DNA from: Gemmatimonadaceae bacterium
Lineage (GTDB): Bacteria; Gemmatimonadota; Gemmatimonadetes; Gemmatimonadales; Gemmatimonadaceae
NCBI GenBank assembly: GCA_013697785.1
Contig: JACCWE010000157.1
Location: 1 to 49,023 of the forward strand
Direction of reading: 5' to 3'
DNA: 49,023 nt
Numbering within the stretch: the first letter of the stretch is position 1; each line of letters starts with the position of its first letter. A model generated the notes under the pieces. It did not search any database and had not been told where the DNA came from. It worked only from the letters and a program-made list of their open reading frames with translations. The position numbers and the translations under genes are program-made. Below are positions 15,891-23,439 of the stretch, piece by piece.

Positions 15891-17077
15891 TGCGGCTCGT
15901 GCTGGCCCTCGCGTCGCTCCGGCGCAATCGCGCGCGCACGATCCTCGCCGTCTGCGGCGTCGCGATCGCGGCGGCGATGCTGCTCGACATGGTGATGCTC
16001 TCCACGGGAATGCGCGAGTCGTTCCGCCAGCTGCTCCTGAGCCGCGGCTTCCAGATGCGCCTCACCCCGCGCGGCACGATGCCCTTCGACACCGAGGCAA
16101 CGATCACCGCCGCCTCCGACGTCACCGCGAAGCTGCGCGCGCGCCCCGAAGTCGATCTCGTGAGCCCCGTGCTCGGCGCATCGGTGCACGTGCTGCGCGG
16201 CGATTCCTCGATCACCACCTTCGCGCTCGGCGTCGACCCGCAGGCGCAGGGCGACTACCAGCTCGCCGCCGGCCGCGACGCGACGGAGCCGAACACGCTC
16301 ATCGCGAACGACGACTTCCTTCGCGCGACCCGCGCGAAGGTCGGTGACACGCTCCGCATCGCCTCGGGCTTCGATCCACAGCTCCGCACGCACTCCGGTG
16401 AGCGCGCGCTCGTCATCGCCGGCCGCGCGAAGTTTCTCTATCTCGCGAGCGGCCAGCTCGCCGTCGCCATCCCGCTGCGCACGCTGCAGGAGATGACCGG
16501 CGCCGCGCGCGAGGATCGCGTTTCGCTGTTCATGGTGCGGCTCCGCGATGCGAGCAAGGTTCCCGACGTGACGAAGTGGATGCGCACCGCTCTCCCCACC
16601 ATCGACGTGATCTCCACCGCCGACGCGATGGCGCGCGTCGACGAGCGGCTCGGGTATTTTCGACAGCTCAGCGCCATCCTCGGCGCCGTGAGTCTGGTCG
16701 TCGGCTTTCTCCTCGTGACCACGCTCGTCACGGTGTCCGTGAACGAGCGCGTCGGCGAGATCGTCGTGATGCGTGCGATCGGCGTCTCGAAGGCGCACGT
16801 CGTGCAGCAGATCGTGCTCGAGGGCACGGCGCTCAGCGTCACCGGCGCGGTGCTCGGAACCGGGCTCGGGCTCATCACGGCGCGCTACCTCAATACGATC
16901 CTCTCGCGCTTCCCGGGGCTCCCGGCGGCGATCGACTTCTTCCTCTTCCAGCCGCGCGCGGCCTGGACCGCGATCGGACTCCTCACCGCGTGCGGGGTGC
17001 TCGCCGGCCTCTACCCCGCGTGGCGCGCCGCGTCCCTCCCGCTCGCGAGCACGCTGCGCGAGGAGGCGGTCGCGTGA
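15890..17077 (+). CDS. ABC transporter permease, FtsX/MacB type
   Basis: A complete 395-residue permease. A first helix follows the basic RRNRARTILAVCGVAIAAAM (about 10-35). A large extracytoplasmic MacB_PCD domain (about 40-255) and three C-terminal helices with the coupling sequence NERVGEIVVMRAIGVSKAHV complete the protein. The ATG overlaps the previous stop by one base (TGATG), and the stop overlaps the ATPase GTG by four. Together with the short permease it would form the membrane part of an AttEFGH/LolCDE-like exporter or extractor. Confidence 0.87.
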   Translation: MRLVLALASLRRNRARTILAVCGVAIAAAMLLDMVMLSTGMRESFRQLLLSRGFQMRLTPRGTMPFDTEATITAASDVTAKLRARPEVDLVSPVLGASVHVLRGDSSITTFALGVDPQAQGDYQLAAGRDATEPNTLIANDDFLRATRAKVGDTLRIASGFDPQLRTHSGERALVIAGRAKFLYLASGQLAVAIPLRTLQEMTGAAREDRVSLFMVRLRDASKVPDVTKWMRTALPTIDVISTADAMARVDERLGYFRQLSAILGAVSLVVGFLLVTTLVTVSVNERVGEIVVMRAIGVSKAHVVQQIVLEGTALSVTGAVLGTGLGLITARYLNTILSRFPGLPAAIDFFLFQPRAAWTAIGLLTACGVLAGLYPAWRAASLPLASTLREEAVA

Positions 17078-17763
17078 GCGCGCTGGTTCGGGCCCGCGAT
17101 GTGCGTCGTGATTATCCGCTGGAGCGCGAGGCGGTACACGCGCTGCGTGGGGTCTCGCTCGAAGTCGAGAAGGGTGAGTACCTCGCTATAGTAGGACCGT
17201 CCGGCTGCGGGAAATCGTCGCTGCTCAACCTGCTGGGCGCGATCGATGCACCAACGTCGGGCACTATCGAGATCGAGGGACGCAACGTCGGCACGCTCGG
17301 CGACCGCGAGGTCACGGACTTCCGGCTCAGACATATCGGATTCGTATTTCAGCGCTTCTACCTCTTGCCGATACTCTCGGCGAGGGAGAACGTCGAGCTG
17401 CCGATGGCCGAGGCGGGAGTATCGGCGGCGGAGCGGCGCGAGCGATCGACGGAGCTGCTGCGGTACGTGGACCTGGCGGATCGTGTGAAGCACCGGCCGG
17501 CGCAGCTGTCGGGCGGGGAGCAACAGCGAGTCGCGATCGCGCGAGCGCTCGCGAATCGACCGTCGCTGCTTCTGGCCGACGAGCCCACCGGTGAGCTCGA
17601 TGCGAAGACGGGGCAGGAGATCATCTCGCTGTTCGGCCGCTTGCACGCCGACGGAACGACGGTCGTCGTCGTGACGCACGACGAGAATCTCGCGCGTGCG
17701 GCACGCCGTGTCGTGCACATGCGGGACGGCGTAATCGTCCAGGATGAGGTGCCAGGTGGATGA
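17074..17763 (+). CDS. ABC transporter ATPase, LolD/MacB type
   Basis: A 229-residue nucleotide-binding subunit with all motifs: Walker A GPSGCGKSS (41-49), Q-loop FVFQRFYLLPIL, signature LSGGEQQRVAIARAL, Walker B LLLADEPTGELD and H-loop VVVTHDE. The DxETGELDA-type D-loop and size place it with the LolD/MacB/FtsE group that drives FtsX-type permeases. GTGA overlap with the permease fixes the start at 17074. The substrate is not determined by this subunit. Confidence 0.92.
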   Translation: MSALVRARDVRRDYPLEREAVHALRGVSLEVEKGEYLAIVGPSGCGKSSLLNLLGAIDAPTSGTIEIEGRNVGTLGDREVTDFRLRHIGFVFQRFYLLPILSARENVELPMAEAGVSAAERRERSTELLRYVDLADRVKHRPAQLSGGEQQRVAIARALANRPSLLLADEPTGELDAKTGQEIISLFGRLHADGTTVVVVTHDENLARAARRVVHMRDGVIVQDEVPGG

Positions 17764-17770
17764 CCGGTCG

Positions 17771-18346
17771 ATGAACGTGCGGATCATGCCCGCAGGCGAC
17801 GCGCCCGGCGTCGCGACCTCGCGCGCGTGGCCGCTGCCGACGCTGGTTGCGTACCTCTTCGATGGGCGGACGTGCGACGAGGTGCGCGAGCTGCTCGCGA
17901 TTGGGGAGGGAGAGGCGCACGGAACACTCGTCTCGTGGGCACCGCTGGCGATCAGCGCGCACGAGCTCACCGCCATCGAGTCGCAATTCCCGAAGCCCCA
18001 TCCCGCGCCCGCCCTCGCATACGAGCGCGCGACGTTCGTCGAGCTCGACATGCCCGCGCTGCAGCCGACGTTGAGCGTTCCGATCCGCGGCGACCAGCCG
18101 CTCGTCGAGGGAATCGCGCAGCGCGCGGCGTATCTCTCGTTCGACTACGGACCCTGGGCCGACGTGTACGTGAGCACGCTCACGCGCGAGGAGGCGGCCG
18201 AGCTGCTCGCTGATCCCGCGCGCCGCGTGCACGACGAGGGCGAGGCCGAGCTCGCGAAGCGGATCATCGGCGAGGATGACGCCGCGCTTCGCTTTGCGGT
18301 GCCGCGCGCCGAGTGTCCGCCGCCCTGGCGAGAGCTGCGAGGGTGA
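17771..18346 (+). CDS. Protein of unknown function inside the AttEFGH-like ABC operon
   Basis: A 191-residue soluble protein, no signal peptide or membrane segment seen and no family recognised. It is acidic in the middle (FDGRTCDEVRELLAIGEGEAHG) with a run of helices near the end (TREEAAELLADPARRVHDEGEAELAKRI). It begins seven bases after the ATPase stop and ends in a GTGA overlap with the next gene, so it is clearly part of the operon. A further in-frame ATG at 17744 would overlap the ATPase. A cytoplasmic accessory role is the only thing context supports. Confidence 0.6.
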   Translation: MNVRIMPAGDAPGVATSRAWPLPTLVAYLFDGRTCDEVRELLAIGEGEAHGTLVSWAPLAISAHELTAIESQFPKPHPAPALAYERATFVELDMPALQPTLSVPIRGDQPLVEGIAQRAAYLSFDYGPWADVYVSTLTREEAAELLADPARRVHDEGEAELAKRIIGEDDAALRFAVPRAECPPPWRELRG

Positions 18347-19854
18347 TCACGCTCCTCGCGCTGCGGAATCTCGCTCACCGTCCGCTTCGCTCGCTCTTCC
18401 TGCTATTTGGCTACTCGCTGGGCGTCGGCGTGATGATCGTGCTGCTCGCGATCGGCGAGGCGATGCTCGCGCAGTCGCGCGACGAGAAGCTCGTGGGCGG
18501 CGGGCAGGTGACGGTCCTTCCCGAGGGGATGGACATCGAGGTGATGAAAACCGGCGGTGTGGGCGGCCTCTTCTTCTCGATCGCCAACGCGCGCTTCATC
18601 TATCGGCAGCTGCTCGCATCGCCGCGCCTGGCGCGCGATGTGGCGACGGTTGCGCCGCAGATCGACGGAAAGCTCCTCTACTTCCGCGCCCACGGCACCG
18701 AGCGCACAGTGCGCGCGGCCGGCGAGATACCGTCGCATAGCGCCGCGGTGGATGCGCTGCCACCGGTGATCACCGGATCGTGGAGCGACGACGACGGCGA
18801 CCGTCGGTGGGCGACGCCGACGCCCGAAGAGCTCTACACGAGCATCGATCACTTTCATCTGCCGCCGAAGAACGTCGCGCATCGCGAGAGCTGGGCCGAG
18901 TGGCACTACTTCAACGTGCTCTCCTCGAGCGGGAAGGAGTGGGCGTTCATCTCGTATATCATCGCCGGTGATGTGCGCGGAACGCAGTGGGGAGGGCAAG
19001 TCGCGGTGAGCGTGCGGGAGCAGGGCGGGCGCACGCGTCGCTTCACCGCCAACGTGCGGAGGGACCAGGTGCACTTCTCAACCGATAGCGCCGACCTCTC
19101 GATCGGCACGTCGTCAGTGCACCTGCTCGGCGACGGTCGCTATTCACTCACCGGCGCCGCGCGCGAGAACGGGAACGGCGCGCCGCTCAGCCTCGACCTC
19201 GTCGTCACCCCAGCGCCGAACATCCTGTTCCCCGGCGCGTCGATCGCCGAGTGCGCGGATACGGAGGAGAGCTGCGCCTTTGCATCGGGGTATGCGGTGC
19301 CGGGGCTACGCGCGAGCGCGAGCGGCTCGATGTGCATCGCGGGCGTATGCACCAGGTACGATGGCGCGCAGAGCTATCACGATCACAACTGGGGGGTGTG
19401 GCACGGCGTATCGTGGGACTGGGGCGCGACGCGCGCGGGCGGGTACACGCTGCTCTACGGCCGCGTCGCACCGCCGGACAGCGTGGGCACGACGCAGCCC
19501 TTCTTCGTCTACCTCACCGACTCGCTCGGCTTTCGCGCCCTCTTTCGCCCGCACGAGATCGCGTACGAGGATGGCCGAACGATCGAAGTGAACGGGCGCG
19601 AGGTGCGAGTGCCGAGCCGCGCGGTGATGCAGGACGCGCGCGGCACCGACACCCTCCGCGTGGAGCTCACCATCGAGGACGCGATCGGCAGCGATACGCG
19701 CACGTCGCTCATCGAGCGCGGCGATGCTGCGGGCGCGCGGCGGATTTTGAAACCCTACTTCATTCAGATGAAGGGACGCGCGAAGATCAGCGGCCGCGTG
19801 GGCGGCTCGCCGGTTGCCGGTGAGGGCACGGGGTTCTTCGAGACGTACCGGTAG
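18343..19854 (+). CDS. Permease N-terminus fused to an AttH/CrtC-type lipocalin-like domain
   Basis: A 503-residue fusion. Residues 1-130 look like the start of an FtsX-type permease: basic ALRNLAHRPLRS, one helix (about 17-42), then a stretch resembling the extracytoplasmic domain (VGGGQVTVLPEG). Residues about 160-500 form a CrtC/AttH domain, the double lipocalin-like fold of carotenoid hydratase and AttH, with WAEWHYFNVLSS (near 184), SYHDHNWGVWHGVSWDWG (near 344) and GYTLLYGRV. The helix would anchor this domain outside the inner membrane next to the transporter. AttH normally follows AttEFG genes as a separate protein; here the order is kept but a permease piece is attached. The GTG at 18343 gives a GTGA overlap with the preceding gene; a GTG ten codons upstream is less likely. 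Confidence 0.75.
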   Translation: MITLLALRNLAHRPLRSLFLLFGYSLGVGVMIVLLAIGEAMLAQSRDEKLVGGGQVTVLPEGMDIEVMKTGGVGGLFFSIANARFIYRQLLASPRLARDVATVAPQIDGKLLYFRAHGTERTVRAAGEIPSHSAAVDALPPVITGSWSDDDGDRRWATPTPEELYTSIDHFHLPPKNVAHRESWAEWHYFNVLSSSGKEWAFISYIIAGDVRGTQWGGQVAVSVREQGGRTRRFTANVRRDQVHFSTDSADLSIGTSSVHLLGDGRYSLTGAARENGNGAPLSLDLVVTPAPNILFPGASIAECADTEESCAFASGYAVPGLRASASGSMCIAGVCTRYDGAQSYHDHNWGVWHGVSWDWGATRAGGYTLLYGRVAPPDSVGTTQPFFVYLTDSLGFRALFRPHEIAYEDGRTIEVNGREVRVPSRAVMQDARGTDTLRVELTIEDAIGSDTRTSLIERGDAAGARRILKPYFIQMKGRAKISGRVGGSPVAGEGTGFFETYR

Positions 19855-19885
19855 CTTCGAGCCGCACCGCCACCGCGGAGAACCT

Positions 19886-20338
19886 TCACTGATGTGCGGC
19901 CTCGTGCGCGGGTACCACGAACTTCACCGTGTGGCTCGTGATCACCTTGTGCGTCGGGTCCGCGAGCTCGAACAACACGCTGTGCGAACCCGCCTTCAAT
20001 CCCACGAGGATCACCGTCTCACCGCTCGCGTCGACGAAGTGCCACGAGTTGTCATCGACGGTGATGTGTACGTGACCGAGGCGCGGCGACACCGTGAGGG
20101 CGCCTTTCCCGAACACCGGCACCACGCGCAGATTTTCGGTGCGATACTGAATGAACACGAGCCCCTCCGCGAGCTGCTCGGCGAGCGGCGGGTCCACGAC
20201 GATCCTGGGCGGCGGCTCGTTGTCGATCGCGACCAGCGGCGAAGGGCCGCGAATGTCCTTCGCGCTCTGCGCGTTGGCGGGCGTCGACATCATTGCGAAG
20301 AGTGAGCAGCCCACTGTGGTCGCCATGAAGGTGGCCAT
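19886..20338 (-). CDS. DUF6130 family exported protein
   Basis: A 150-residue protein with a likely signal sequence (hydrophobic TTVGCSLFAMMSTPANA, cleavage after about residue 23). A conserved beta-rich core follows: VFGKGALTVSPRLGHVHITVDD, SWHFVDASGETVILVGL, and KAGSHSVLFELADPTHKV. These match DUF6130, a family of periplasmic or secreted proteins without known function. It is convergent with the AttH fusion and divergent from the MhqD locus. Its ATG (20338-20336) overlaps the ATG of a possible small gene on the other strand; internal Met codons at 20326 or later are alternative starts. Confidence 0.75.
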   Translation of the reverse strand: MATFMATTVGCSLFAMMSTPANAQSAKDIRGPSPLVAIDNEPPPRIVVDPPLAEQLAEGLVFIQYRTENLRVVPVFGKGALTVSPRLGHVHITVDDNSWHFVDASGETVILVGLKAGSHSVLFELADPTHKVITSHTVKFVVPAHEAAHQ

Positions 20339-20483
20339 GAAGCCGAAGGTGTCGTGCGTGCGGTTCCTCGAGCGTGAGTGGGATCAGGCTGTGCACAAAC
20401 GGTATCGTCGCCACCCTCGAGCCGTCTATTACACTTTTGGGTTGTTGCTCCTCGCCCTTGTTTCCATCATGATGCGCCCATGA
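20337..20483 (+). CDS. Possible 48-residue single-span membrane protein upstream of the MhqD-like gene
   Basis: The frame reads a basic N-terminal half (MKPKVSCVRFLEREWDQAVH, then KRYRRHPRAV) and one clear helix (YYTFGLLLLALVSIMM), ending RP. The stop TGA forms an ATGA overlap with the hydrolase start, the coupling style used throughout this window, which is the best argument that it is real. Against it: the start overlaps the divergent DUF6130 start codon, third-position GC is lower than in neighbours, no ribosome-binding site is clear, and a candidate promoter for the hydrolase lies inside it. No homologue is recognised. Confidence 0.4.
   Translation: MKPKVSCVRFLEREWDQAVHKRYRRHPRAVYYTFGLLLLALVSIMMRP
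20445..20473 (+). promoter_or_regulatory. Candidate leaderless promoter of the MhqD-like gene
   Basis: TTGCTC (20445-20450), a 17-base spacer and CATGAT (20468-20473) lie six bases before the ATG at 20480. Spacing matches the other TTGC-type promoters in the window. It lies within the possible small membrane-protein gene. Confidence 0.4.
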
Positions 20484-21115
20484 TCAAGCCCTCCACCGAC
20501 CTCGAGCTCGTCCACCGCTTCACGACAGGTGAAGGTGCGAACGCCGGCACCACGCTGCTCCTGCTGCACGGCACCGGCGGCGACGAGAACGATCTCGTCC
20601 CACTCGGCGAATCGCTCCTCCCTGGCGCCGCGATCCTGAGCCCGCGCGGCGCGGTGAGTGAGCGGGGAGCGCCGCGCTTCTTCAAACGGCTCGCCGAGGG
20701 CGTGTTCGATCTCGAGGATCTCGCGCTGCGCACCCAGCAGCTCATCCGCTTCGTGAACGGCGCGGTGGAGAAGTACGAGATCGATTCCGCGAAGCTCATC
20801 GCCGTCGGCTTCTCGAATGGCGCGAACATCGCTGCGAGCGTCCTCCTCACCGGGCCAACGCTCTTCTCGGCCGCGATCCTCTTTCGCGCCATGGTCCCCT
20901 TCGAGCCGAGGACGCCGGCGAAGCTCCCCGGCACGCCCGTGCTCCTCAGCTCCGGCGAATGGGATCCCATCGCCACGCCGGAACAAGCGCGCCGATTGCA
21001 GTCATTGCTGACCACAGCCGGCGCGGTTGCTACGATCAACTTCTTCAACGCGGGTCACGAGATCACGAATGACGACGTGCTCGACGCGGCCCACTTCATA
21101 GCGGCGCTTACTTAA
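20480..21115 (+). CDS. Phospholipase/carboxylesterase-type hydrolase, MhqD-like
   Basis: A 211-residue alpha/beta hydrolase of the phospholipase/carboxylesterase family. It has an LLLLHGTGGDENDLVPLG oxyanion segment (26-43), the nucleophile elbow VGFSNGANIA with Ser112, Asp in SSGEWDPIA (about 156), and His in FNAGHEIT (about 194). Sequence style matches MhqD, which in Bacillus acts with MhqO against methylhydroquinone and catechol stress. Here the gene converges with an MhqO-like dioxygenase and overlaps its tail by eight bases, with a MarR regulator behind it. A quinone-related role is therefore well supported by context but the substrate is unproven. No copy of the MarR operator is seen in front of this gene. 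Confidence 0.82.
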   Translation: MIKPSTDLELVHRFTTGEGANAGTTLLLLHGTGGDENDLVPLGESLLPGAAILSPRGAVSERGAPRFFKRLAEGVFDLEDLALRTQQLIRFVNGAVEKYEIDSAKLIAVGFSNGANIAASVLLTGPTLFSAAILFRAMVPFEPRTPAKLPGTPVLLSSGEWDPIATPEQARRLQSLLTTAGAVATINFFNAGHEITNDDVLDAAHFIAALT

Positions 21116-22067
21116 CCTCCGCTTCCACGGCCGGCGCAGCCAGCACCGGCAGCCCCTTCTCGATCTCCGCTCGCGCGGGCTCGAGCCACGGCGGCAGGAT
21201 CAGCTGCGTTCCGAGCGCATCCGCGCTTTCATCGATCTCGAAGCCGGGACCGACGGTCGCGAGCTCGAACAGCGCGCCACCCGGCTCGCTGAAGTACACT
21301 GACTTGAACCAGATGCGGTCGATCACCTCGGTGGTCTGCGTGCCGACCTCGTGCAGCTGCGTCCGCGCCGCGAGCTCTGCGGCGTCGTCATCGACGCGCC
21401 ACGCGACATGGTGCACTCGCCCCGTTCCCCACGCACCCCGCGCGACGCTCGGAAGCTCCTCGACATCGAGAATGCGCCCCGAGCCGCCGTCGCCCAGTGC
21501 GTAGCGCTTCCATCCATTTTCCTCGGCCAGCACCTTGAAGCCCATCCCCATCTCGAGGAGCTGCTCGGTGTGCGAGCGGTTCCGCTCGGAGATGCGCACG
21601 GTGTGCAGCCCGCGAATCTGATGCTCGATCGGCACCGGGCTTCCGCCCCACGGTGTGAACTCGCGTGCGTCGCTCGTCTCGACCAGCGCGAGCGCGAGCC
21701 CGTGCACGTCGGTGAAGGGAAGCGCCCGCTCGCCGAAGCGCATGACCTGCGTTCCGATCTTCACGTCGTGCTTCGTGAGCCGCTCGTTCCAGTAGGCGAG
21801 CGAGCCCGCGGGCACCGCGAGCGAGACCTCGTTCGTGAGCCCCGTGCCGTCGCGGCCGCGCCGCATGTGCGCCCACGGGAAGAAGGTGAGATCCGAGCCC
21901 GCGTGTCCTTCGCCATCGGCGTAGAACAGGTGGTACGTCGACGGATCATCCTGGTTGACCGACTTCTTGACTAGCTGCATCCCCAGGATGCCGGCGTAGA
22001 AGTCCAGATTTTCCTGGGCAGGTCCCGCGATCGCGGTGACGTGATGGAGACCGGTGATGTTCGACAT
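21108..22067 (-). CDS. Ring-cleaving dioxygenase of the glyoxalase fold, MhqO-like
   Basis: A 319-residue protein with two vicinal-oxygen-chelate (glyoxalase/bleomycin-resistance) modules. The N-terminal module starts ITGLHHVTAIAG and contains DFYAGILGMQLVKKSVNQDD. The second has RVHHVAWRVDDD and ends GGALFELATVGPGF, giving the 2-His-1-Glu metal site. The sequence follows the MhqO/MhqE family, which opens hydroquinone-type rings. It lies 44 bases downstream of the MarR gene on the same strand, with a palindromic operator (22102-22119) in that gap. This suggests direct repression lifted by quinones. Its tail overlaps the convergent MhqD-like gene. Confidence 0.87.
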   Translation of the reverse strand: MSNITGLHHVTAIAGPAQENLDFYAGILGMQLVKKSVNQDDPSTYHLFYADGEGHAGSDLTFFPWAHMRRGRDGTGLTNEVSLAVPAGSLAYWNERLTKHDVKIGTQVMRFGERALPFTDVHGLALALVETSDAREFTPWGGSPVPIEHQIRGLHTVRISERNRSHTEQLLEMGMGFKVLAEENGWKRYALGDGGSGRILDVEELPSVARGAWGTGRVHHVAWRVDDDAAELAARTQLHEVGTQTTEVIDRIWFKSVYFSEPGGALFELATVGPGFEIDESADALGTQLILPPWLEPARAEIEKGLPVLAAPAVEAEVK

Positions 22068-22101
22068 GTGGTGTACTCAGGGACGAAGACGAATATCAAA
22101 G

Positions 22102-22119
22102 TATCTTACTACTAAGATA
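22102..22119. promoter_or_regulatory. MarR operator in front of the MhqO-like gene
   Basis: TATCTTA-CTAC-TAAGATA is an inverted repeat with perfect 7-base arms. It overlaps the stop codon of the marR gene and precedes the dioxygenase ATG by 34 bases. Its arms are the same as those of the palindrome at the marR start, which makes it a very likely binding site for that regulator. A -10-like GATACT and GATATT lie within or just after it. Confidence 0.72.
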
Positions 22120-22651
22120 AACCGGTCTTGCCCTTTTTTCGTTCCCGGGGCAGTGGCTCCTTCTCCGCGCCCTTCCCGAGATCGCGGAGCATCCCCGTCA
22201 GCCGCTTCTGCTCCTTGGGGGTGAGCGCGCCCAACACCTTGGCGAGGCGCTTGGCGTGACCCGGGAAGATCTGCTTGATGAGCGCGCTGCCCTCGGGCGT
22301 GAGCACGGCGAAGCGCGAACGCTTGTCGCCGGGGAAGCTCTCGCGCGTGACCAGCCCCTTCCTCGCGAGGCGATCGACGAGGTAGGTCACGCCCCCGCTG
22401 GTGACCAGGATCTTCTTCTGGAGATCGCCGAGCAGCAGCGGACCCTTGTGGTAGAGCGCCTCGAGGATGCCGAATTCGGAGGCGGTGAGCCCGAAGCGCG
22501 CGACGTCGGCGGCGACGTGGCGGGAGATCGCGAGATAGGCGCGCGCGAGCACGACCCACGCCTTGAGGGCGGGTGCCGAATCCTGCGCAGCCTTGTTTCG
22601 CTTGGCATCTGCCGCCGAGAGCGGCGGCTCATCATCGAGAGGGGCAGTCAT
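22112..22651 (-). CDS. MarR-family transcriptional regulator (MhqR-like)
   Basis: A 179-residue winged-helix regulator. The core shows FGLTASEFGILEALYHKG (wH start), LLLGDLQKKILVTSGGVTYLVD (recognition helix), and RLARKGLVTRESFPGDKRSRFAVLTPEG (wing), with long flanking dimerisation helices. It should repress the downstream dioxygenase and itself through the two ATCTTA-n4-TAAGAT sites, and be released by quinone or electrophile stress as in MhqR. The ATG at 22651-22649 lies inside the second operator and has no Shine-Dalgarno; TATCTT nine bases upstream could serve as -10 for a near-leaderless mRNA. The last 14 residues are highly basic. Confidence 0.87.
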   Translation of the reverse strand: MTAPLDDEPPLSAADAKRNKAAQDSAPALKAWVVLARAYLAISRHVAADVARFGLTASEFGILEALYHKGPLLLGDLQKKILVTSGGVTYLVDRLARKGLVTRESFPGDKRSRFAVLTPEGSALIKQIFPGHAKRLAKVLGALTPKEQKRLTGMLRDLGKGAEKEPLPRERKKGKTGLS

Positions 22652-22665
22652 CTTAGTACTAAGAT
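22650..22665. promoter_or_regulatory. Perfect 16-base palindrome over the marR start codon
   Basis: ATCTTAGTACTAAGAT (22650-22665) is a perfect palindrome and shares its arms and 4-base centre spacing with the site at 22102-22119. It covers the marR start codon and the probable -10 element, so binding would block its own transcription. Confidence 0.75.
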
Positions 22666-22702
22666 AACTCGAATGCGCGCTGAGCGCGATGCCCGGAGTG
22701 AG

Positions 22703-23227
22703 CTAGTCGCTCGCCTGCCCGTCCATGGCCGGCCGCTCGGACGTCACGCGGCGATGCTCGCCACTGACCCGCAGGATTCGCTGGCGCTGCCGCGCGAACG
22801 CTTCCTTCGCGTAGCCGCGCACCGCGTCCCACTCGCCGTGCTTCGCGCGGATCTCGTCCGTCCAGCCGGTGCGCAGGTCGCGTTCGATCATCTCGAACGA
22901 CTGCCCCTCGTACGCCGGGTTGGTGCCCGCGATGTGCCCCACGAGATACGCCGGGCGAACCACCTCGTACGAGCGATCGGCGAGGCGCGTGGGCGAGAAG
23001 TCGTAGTGCGCGCGATACACGACGTCATCTTCGAACGTCACCTGGCGAACCGACGCGGCAACATCACGCTCGGCCCACCAGCCGCCGACGGATTGCCCGA
23101 TCCCGTACACCACGAGGTCGAGGGAGCGTCCGAGCGCAGTAACTTCGCGCTCCTGTTCGGGACGCGAGCTCATGTCGCTCACCTGGCGCTCTTCCGTCGC
23201 ACGCCGATCGTCACGTCTGCGCTCCAT
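22703..23227 (-). CDS. Hypothetical hydrophilic protein, stress-type family of unknown function
   Basis: A 174-residue charged protein without signal or membrane segments. The C-terminal half (YEVVRPAYLVGHIAGTNPAY, then DLRTGWTDEIRAKHGEWDAVRGYAKEAF) resembles a recurrent bacterial hypothetical family in which a RPAYxxG segment is followed by a Trp-rich helical tail, often near stress genes. I know no function for it. The ATG at 23227 was chosen because GGAGAGG lies six bases upstream; the frame is open for 39 more codons without better support. It is divergent from the DUF72 gene and separated from the marR gene by 51 bases. Confidence 0.62.
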   Translation of the reverse strand: MERRRDDRRATEERQVSDMSSRPEQEREVTALGRSLDLVVYGIGQSVGGWWAERDVAASVRQVTFEDDVVYRAHYDFSPTRLADRSYEVVRPAYLVGHIAGTNPAYEGQSFEMIERDLRTGWTDEIRAKHGEWDAVRGYAKEAFARQRQRILRVSGEHRRVTSERPAMDGQASD

Positions 23228-23403
23228 AGACACCTCTCCGTGCTCGCCCGCCATTGGATCAACTAGATCGTTTGCAAGGACGGGACCGATATTTTGACTC
23301 AAGTCGAGAAAAATCGACGGGACCGACGCGGCGCACCGTCCCACGGTAACTACACCGTCTTCGCTACGCCTGCAAGATAGCGTACCCCTGGTGATCTACG
23401 CCA

Positions 23404-23432
23404 TTGCGACCGGGCCGTTCAACCGCCACGAT
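23404..23432 (+). promoter_or_regulatory. Candidate leaderless promoter of the DUF72 gene
   Basis: TTGCGA (23404-23409), 17 bases and CACGAT (23427-23432) precede the ATG at 23440 by seven bases. There is no Shine-Dalgarno sequence. Confidence 0.38.
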
Positions 23433-23439
23433 TTGTTGC

